Assembly: GCF_901000735.1 (NCBI RefSeq)
Contig: NC_081544.1
Span: 31,304,095-31,368,094 of the forward strand
DNA from: Corylus avellana
Taxonomy: Eukaryota; Streptophyta; Magnoliopsida; Fagales; Betulaceae
Direction of reading: 5' to 3'
DNA: 64,000 bases
Shown: positions 58,483 to 64,000 of the stretch, piece by piece
Position numbering within the stretch: position 1 is the first letter of the stretch
How the letters are laid out: each line of letters begins with the position of its first letter
Position numbers and translations under genes: made by a program
Notes under the pieces: generated by a model
The model's database searches: none
Told to the model about the DNA's origin: nothing
Seen by the model: only the letters and a program-made list of their open reading frames with translations

Positions 58483-61400
58483 ATGGCATCTCAGAGTGAA
58501 GATGCTTCTGCTGCCCCTAGTGCACAGATTATTGGCAATCTCTTTGTGGAATCGTACTACAATGTTCTTCATCGTGTACCAGAGGAGGCTTATAGGTTTT
58601 ATAAGGATTCAAGTGTGCTCACCCGACCTGGACCTGATGGCGTGATGACATCTTTTACTACTGTAGAAGTAAGTTTTGTAAAATTTAAGCTAAACTGCCT
58701 CATTGATGTTCTCACACGGCTCGTAGATACTACTTATTGCCACAAATGCATATGCACAACCTTGCATGTACGAGTTGTAGTCTGTAGATGCTTAAGGTAT
58801 TAGGTTCACTGTTGCATGTCTCTTGTAGCTCATTTTTTGCACTTGGTTTATATGCTTGTGGATTGAAGAAATGGTTGAATTTTGGTATATTTTATGGCTT
58901 TTTCTTGGTTATATTGCCTTGAGAGAGGGAATTTGTTGATGTTGTTTGGATTACCTTGGAAGATGATGGTTAGATTCTCTATATCCTTTGGGCTATATGG
59001 ATTGTGAGGAAGAGATAAATATATTGGACTCACAGAAAAAGTGAGGATGTCTCATAGTGTTGATATTTGTTAATATCTAGCACTTTGTTGATCTTTTGTT
59101 TTAATTTAAGGTGTTTTCTTTTGCAGCTACTTAGGATTTTATTTTGTATTTTAGTTTTATGTTTTCAATTGCCCAAATTAAAAAATAAAAATAAGAAAGT
59201 CAAATAACTGTGACATTCTCTTTTTCGGTTGTTTTTGTCTAAAGCTTTTATCTTCAAGGGACTTTAGGAATGTTTTTGTCTAACCAGATGCATATGTTTA
59301 TGAATAAATTGGGTTCTTTCATTTTGGAGCAGGCCATTAAGGAGACGATACTCTCCTTTAACTTCCCGAACTATAAGTCAGATGTATTGACTGTAGATGC
59401 AGAGTTTTCATACAAGGATGGGGTGATTGTTTTAGTTACTGGTTGTGTAACTGGAAAGGACAATGTGGAAAGGAAGTTTACTGAATCTTTCTTTCTAGTG
59501 CCCCAAGAGTCAGGTTACTTTGTCATGAATTCTATTCTTAGGTACATGGGTGAATCTGAATCCTTGGGGGCTGATTCTGTGGCAAACAACCACACTGAAG
59601 ATTCTGTGGCAAACAACCACACTGAAGAAAGTGCTTCAAAATCTGCCTTGACACCAGATCCTGGTACGTTCATGTTTCCGTTTGTGTGCTAGTTTCCCCC
59701 TTCTTTCTGGTTCTCATTTTTTCCTCAGAGAAGAGCAGGGGTGGGGATGGTTCCTATCATTGAATCGGAAAAGGTTTATAGTTTCCTTTCATTACAGAGC
59801 TAACTCATGTTCCTGATCATCCTGAGCCAAAGCAAACTACCCCTGTGGAGGATGGTACTGCAAACAATAACAATGACAATGAAGTCAGTCACCAGTTGGC
59901 CGACCAGAAGTTGTCAGTTGGTGAAAAAGGGGTTGTTGCTGAGCACCCAATTAATTCAAGTCAGAAAGCTGTAGGCACATACACTGAGACTGCTGCTGCT
60001 GAAATCCAGGAACCTGCTCCAAAGAAGTCCTTTGCATCAGTGGTGAGTAATTTATAGTTGTCTTGCTAGTGTAATTTTATAGTTGTCTTGCTAGTGGTTG
60101 ACTGAACGTTTTTAATTGCCTTGTATTGTGCTTGATTTAGGTGCATGCATTGAAGGACAATAATGCCCCGTTCCATGTGAGGCTTCCCCCTGTTAAGCCT
60201 GCAGAACGGCCCCGTTCATCTGCAGTACCTGAGGCTTCAGTTCCTAGTAGAAACAGCACCCTGAAAAAGATTGATGATCATGCAGGTGTTATTTCTTCTC
60301 TTGTTCTTTCATGGAAGGTGTTTAAATTGAGATGTTATACAATCCTCTCTTTCAGTACACAATTGGTTTCTCCTAATATATTTGCTTGTTACTTGTTCCA
60401 GTTAAGACTTATGCCTTATTTGTGCCAAATCTGCCCATGGATGCAACAACAGAACAACTTGAAGTGGGTTTTAAGGAATTCGGGTCCATTAAGCGTGATG
60501 GTATTCAAGTTAGAAGTAACAAGGTCTGCCTAAGATTTAATTTTGTTCAATTCCATTTTGAGATATTATTTTTAATGATATTCACATGTTATGTATTGTT
60601 CTCTTCTATCCAGCAACAGGGTTCATGTTTTGGTTTTGTGGAGTTTGAATCTGCCAGTTCAATGCAACGTGCTATTGAGGTATTGACTTTGCTGTTTTGT
60701 TTTCTTCGACCCTTAATTTGTTACCCTTTGTCTTGAATAAAACAACCCTGTGGTGTTACTTGGATGGAGGGGATCAACAATAATTTAACTGTAGAAACTT
60801 CTCTTAAATGCTTTAAATTTTTATTCTCATGCTTGTTTCCACGCAAGTCCATACCTCATTCATGTAGCTGCATTTGTTGTTGATGCTTGTTAATTGAATG
60901 TTGTGATCTAATATATGTGTTTTAGTACCATGGATTAAGTTATATGGTTAGACTCTGAATTAAACTATTGGAGATGGTTCATGGCTAGCTTAGTGCTTCT
61001 TTTTTTCTTTCTGCTCAATCTGTATTGATCTTTCTACATGTATTGCTATAAAAGTTAGCATTGTGTTGAGGCCTTGAGTCATCACTCTTCATCCAAATTA
61101 ATCTGCGTTAGCGTACATGCTTACTGAGCTGTGGCTAACTTTTTTTTTTCCCGTTTGTGATGTGTGTAAGTTGGGCCTTTTTAATTATGAATTACCAGTT
61201 CTTACTGAAGCTATAATTCATGTTAGTTCTGTATGCATTTTGAATTTGTGCATTGTCCTTGCAGCTGTGAGCCTGTGAGCCTCACATTATCAGTGTATTT
61301 GCGTATCATTTGACATCTTACATTCATCATGTTGCTATTTCAGGCTTCCCCAATCTTGATGTTTGATCGTAAACTTCACGTCGAGGAAAGGCGAGGCAAG

Positions 61401-61790
61401 TGAAATTATTAAATCCATCATTCTTATTTATTATTTTTGATAAGTTCCTCTTAATTATTATTTACTGGTTGATTAGCATGAGTTATTAAATTACTCAATA
61501 TCCGGTTGGTGTGGATGATTTGGTATTTTGCAGCAAGCAATGATAGGGGAAGGTTTCCCTCAGGACGGGGTGGTTATCGAAATGATAACTTTAGAGTCCG
61601 GGGGGGAGACTTCAATGGCGGAAATTTTAATGGAGGCCGTGGCTCTGGTAGAAATGATTTTGAGAAGCGGGGTGATTTCTCAAATCGAACACGTGATAAT
61701 GGTGGACGGAATGCAGAAACTGGCCAGAGGGTTTACCAAAACGGTGGAGGAAGAGCCACACGCCAAGCCATCACTGAGACTCAGGCATAG
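58483..61790 (+). CDS. G3BP-like protein: NTF2 domain, RRM and RGG tail
   Basis: Eight coding exons: 58483-58668, 59333-59663, 59798-60042, 60141-60285, 60402-60523, 60614-60679, 61344-61395 and 61534-61790. They give 467 residues. An NTF2-like domain spans about 12-125 (FVESYYNVLH, VTGKDNVERKFTESFFLVPQ). A Glu/Gln/Pro-rich linker follows. The RRM spans about 303-382 with RNP2 LFVPNLP (308-314) and RNP1 GSCFGFVEF (346-354). The tail has RGG/GGR/FNGG repeats. This is the plant G3BP family of stress-granule RNA-binding proteins. The last intron appears to use a GC donor (CGAG/GCAAGT at 61395/61396). A 27-bp in-frame tandem duplication (59573-59626) repeats DSVANNHTE in the linker. Confidence 0.93.
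61422..61461 (-). mobile_element. Tail-only retroposon insertion, last intron of NTF2-RRM gene
   Basis: The insert ttttgataagttcc (61435-61448) lies between tcttatttattat (61422-61434) and tcttaattattat (61449-61461), which differ at one base. Reverse-complemented, it is ACTTATCAAAA, the same tail as at 27001, 36214 and 36726. AT-rich flanks make this the weakest of the four cases. Confidence 0.4.
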
Positions 61791-64000
61791 ACAAGGCTCT
61801 TGCCAGTTTTGTTGACAATAGTACTTTCGACTTTTGATAATATAGGAAATCTTACTCTAATTGCGGCATTTTAGGCTTTTTTTTTTTTTTCCCCTTGAGA
61901 ATTTAACTTTTTGGGTAAATTTATTTATGTTTCCAGTTAAATTTGAAATAATTTGGCTTTTTAGGCTTTAGATTTTGATTTTTTTTCTTCTTTTTAATAA
62001 TTTGAAATTTGTTTTTTTTCAGCTAAATTAGAAAATTTGTAAGCACATTATTTCTGAAATAATTAGTTTTGATATTAATGATGCCTAATGTGATCCAATG
62101 CTAATTACACAAAATTCCGCCCTGGGTGGGACCTAGCCCAGTAGCTTGCTCAAGTTCTTCTAGTCCCTAAACACTCTGACCAAAAAAAAAAAAGAAAAAA
62201 AAAAAAAAACAGACAAAGATACACCCCGTGGTTGTCACCCCCTTTCGGCTTTCGGGTTTTGCCTTCTGAGAATGTCTCACCTCCAACATCTACATCAATG
62301 ACGTGTACTAGCAATCCAACCTACGAAGAAAAATATTCTCTTTCTAGCCCTTTTTGCCTGGTATAAAGCCTTTGGTGTTTATTTATTTATTTTCTTTGGA
62401 ACCTGGAACCTGATAATGAGTGTGCCAACAACATGGTTTAAATAGGGTGAAGATAAATAGCACATGGGCAAAATTTTTTTTTTTTTTTTTGCATTAAAAT
62501 ATTTTAAAAAAAATTTCCCTGCCTGGCGTGCTGAGCACGTCGCGTGCTTTGAATCACAGCTCGTTTAAATAACATTTGTTACATCATAGAGAGAGAAGGA
62601 AAAATGAGATGAGAGCAGAGTTTACTCATAATCCCATTTTATTCGTGCAACGATGTTATAGTCTGATTTCCTTGCCAGTCACGACCTGACCCAGCCAATC
62701 GCTGGTCACTGCCAGCCATTGCCCATTCCAGCCCATTCTTCGTCGCCACTTGCCATGCCCGTAGCAGCTTAAGATGACCCTTTGTCATCATTGGTCATTG
62801 TTCATCACCATAATCAGTGACTTTCTAGCGTCATCTGTCATTGTTTGAACTATCTATCGTCATCACCAGTGGCTTTATGTCGTTACCTGTCATTGTTTGA
62901 AGAGTGTATTATATTTTGAACCTTTACCACTATTGAAAGGAATATCTAGTAAAGAAAATATGTTAGCAGAAATGTTATTATAAAACTTGGTAAAAACGGT
63001 CCTTCATGCTAAATTATGAGTATAAGATTCACACTCCAATGAACTTTAGAAACCAACCAGGTCTCAAAGGTGATGAAAATTTCAAAGATATGACATTCAT
63101 ATTGTTTATCGGCTTCTCTTCTCCCATGGTCTCTTTCTTTGTTTTTATTTAAACGTCTAATAAGCACTACTATGACATTCATATTGCCCTAAGCAAAAAT
63201 AAAACTTGAGCTTAGATACATTGATTTATCACCAAATTTGGTAATCTTTCTTTAATTACCAAAAACATTTTACTTTTAAATATCAATAAATAATAGTACA
63301 CTAATATTAGTCAATGTATGAAATCTGTCCATTTGACTTATAGGCCCCCCAATTTTGTTTTTTAGATAATACAACTAAATTCCAAATTAATTCTCCTTAG
63401 ATGATATAGTCAAGCTTCCACCGTTGTTTGACTACCAATTTAATTTTAAAAGCCAAGTAAAAGAAATAAACATAGCTTTTATTTTAAATTAATTGCGTTT
63501 GAAAGTATTTCAATTTTTAACCATCGAAAATCACTTTTTATACATAAGATTTTGTACGAATACTCATAACTTTGATCAATAAATAAATAGAAAAAAAAAT
63601 TATATTTAATCCCTCTAATTACCATCATATTTGTAATGTTGTTTCAATATTTCAATTTTTACGGTGTCCCCAATCTACCATTGGAATTTGGAATTTGGGG
63701 TTGTAAAATGTCTCCAAAATGATAATGTAAAATATTATTTTTTATAGAACCACCCACATATGAGATAGACAATTTGATTGTGATTAAAAAAGTGTGAAGT
63801 TTTGATTAAATAATTAGTATAATATTATTGACTATAATTAAAATTATTGTTTTTTCAATTGATAGCAAATTCTTAATTTTCACAAAATCTAATAGTAAAA
63901 ATTAAAACCCAAAATTATTTATTAAAAGAGAAAAGAAATATTAGTAGACAATAACTTATCATTTAATAAATATATATATATATAAAAAAAAAAAAATAGA
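61791..64000. other. 3' flank and intergenic DNA, no gene seen
   Basis: The first about 150 bases are the likely 3' UTR of the NTF2-RRM gene. A SINE-like stretch near 62105-62210 (ctcaagttcttctag then a long A-run) is too degenerate to call. The rest is AT-rich and has no domain, tRNA or clear inverted repeat. Confidence 0.55.

Noticed and set aside
62100..62215. Possible SINE before a long A-run
   Set aside because: A B-box-like word is too weak and no target duplication could be found.
1..64000. CRISPR arrays, phage, operons or other prokaryotic systems
   Set aside because: No direct-repeat/spacer arrays or compact operons; all genes are spliced plant genes. The only bacterial-like sequence is the plastid-derived 23S rRNA fragment.

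Overview
The window is nuclear DNA from a flowering plant, most likely a eudicot and possibly a woody rosid. The evidence is AT-rich sequence, many short spliced exons with GT-AG junctions, plant-only families (SPIRAL1, MES methylesterase, GDSL lipase, plant SIK1), a decayed plastid rRNA insertion, and many MITEs and retroposon tails. I cannot name the species. All gene models below were assembled by hand from exon frames and splice sites. The exon lengths of each complete model add up to an open frame of about the expected family length.

Layout from left to right: SIK1 Hippo/STE20 kinase (minus; its 3' part lies beyond the left edge) stands head-to-head with COQ4 (plus). Then follow, all on the minus strand, SPIRAL1, a MES11-type methylesterase-like protein, a DHX33/DEAH10-type RNA helicase, a GDSL esterase/lipase and CDC48B. 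From about 38.3 to 47.4 kb comes a repeat-rich stretch with a 100-N scaffold gap. The gap is flanked by two nearly identical 1.9 kb copies, each carrying an orphan NPF-transporter-like exon and a palindromic MITE. After this come an asparagine-synthetase-domain protein (ASNSD1 type, minus), a tRNA-Thr(CGT) (plus), a 2.5 kb stretch with a hAT MITE, and a G3BP-like NTF2-RRM-RGG protein (plus). The last 2.2 kb has no recognisable gene.

The genes are housekeeping and do not form one pathway. Their order is informative, though. From memory, the Arabidopsis orthologues lie in two duplicated blocks: At2g03640-At2g03690 (NTF2-RRM, ASN family, CDC48B, SPR1, COQ4) and At1g69220-At1g69250 (SIK1, SP1L2, MES15, NTF2-RRM). 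This window seems to hold the unfractionated ancestral order.

I found no new defence, metabolic or regulatory system. The most interesting points are: tail-only retroposon insertions with target-site duplications in introns; the likely false duplication at the gap; two GC-AG introns; a Ser-to-Asp change at the MES nucleophile; MST-like Thr-Met motifs in the SIK1 N-terminus; and a plastid 23S rRNA fragment inside a SIK1 intron.
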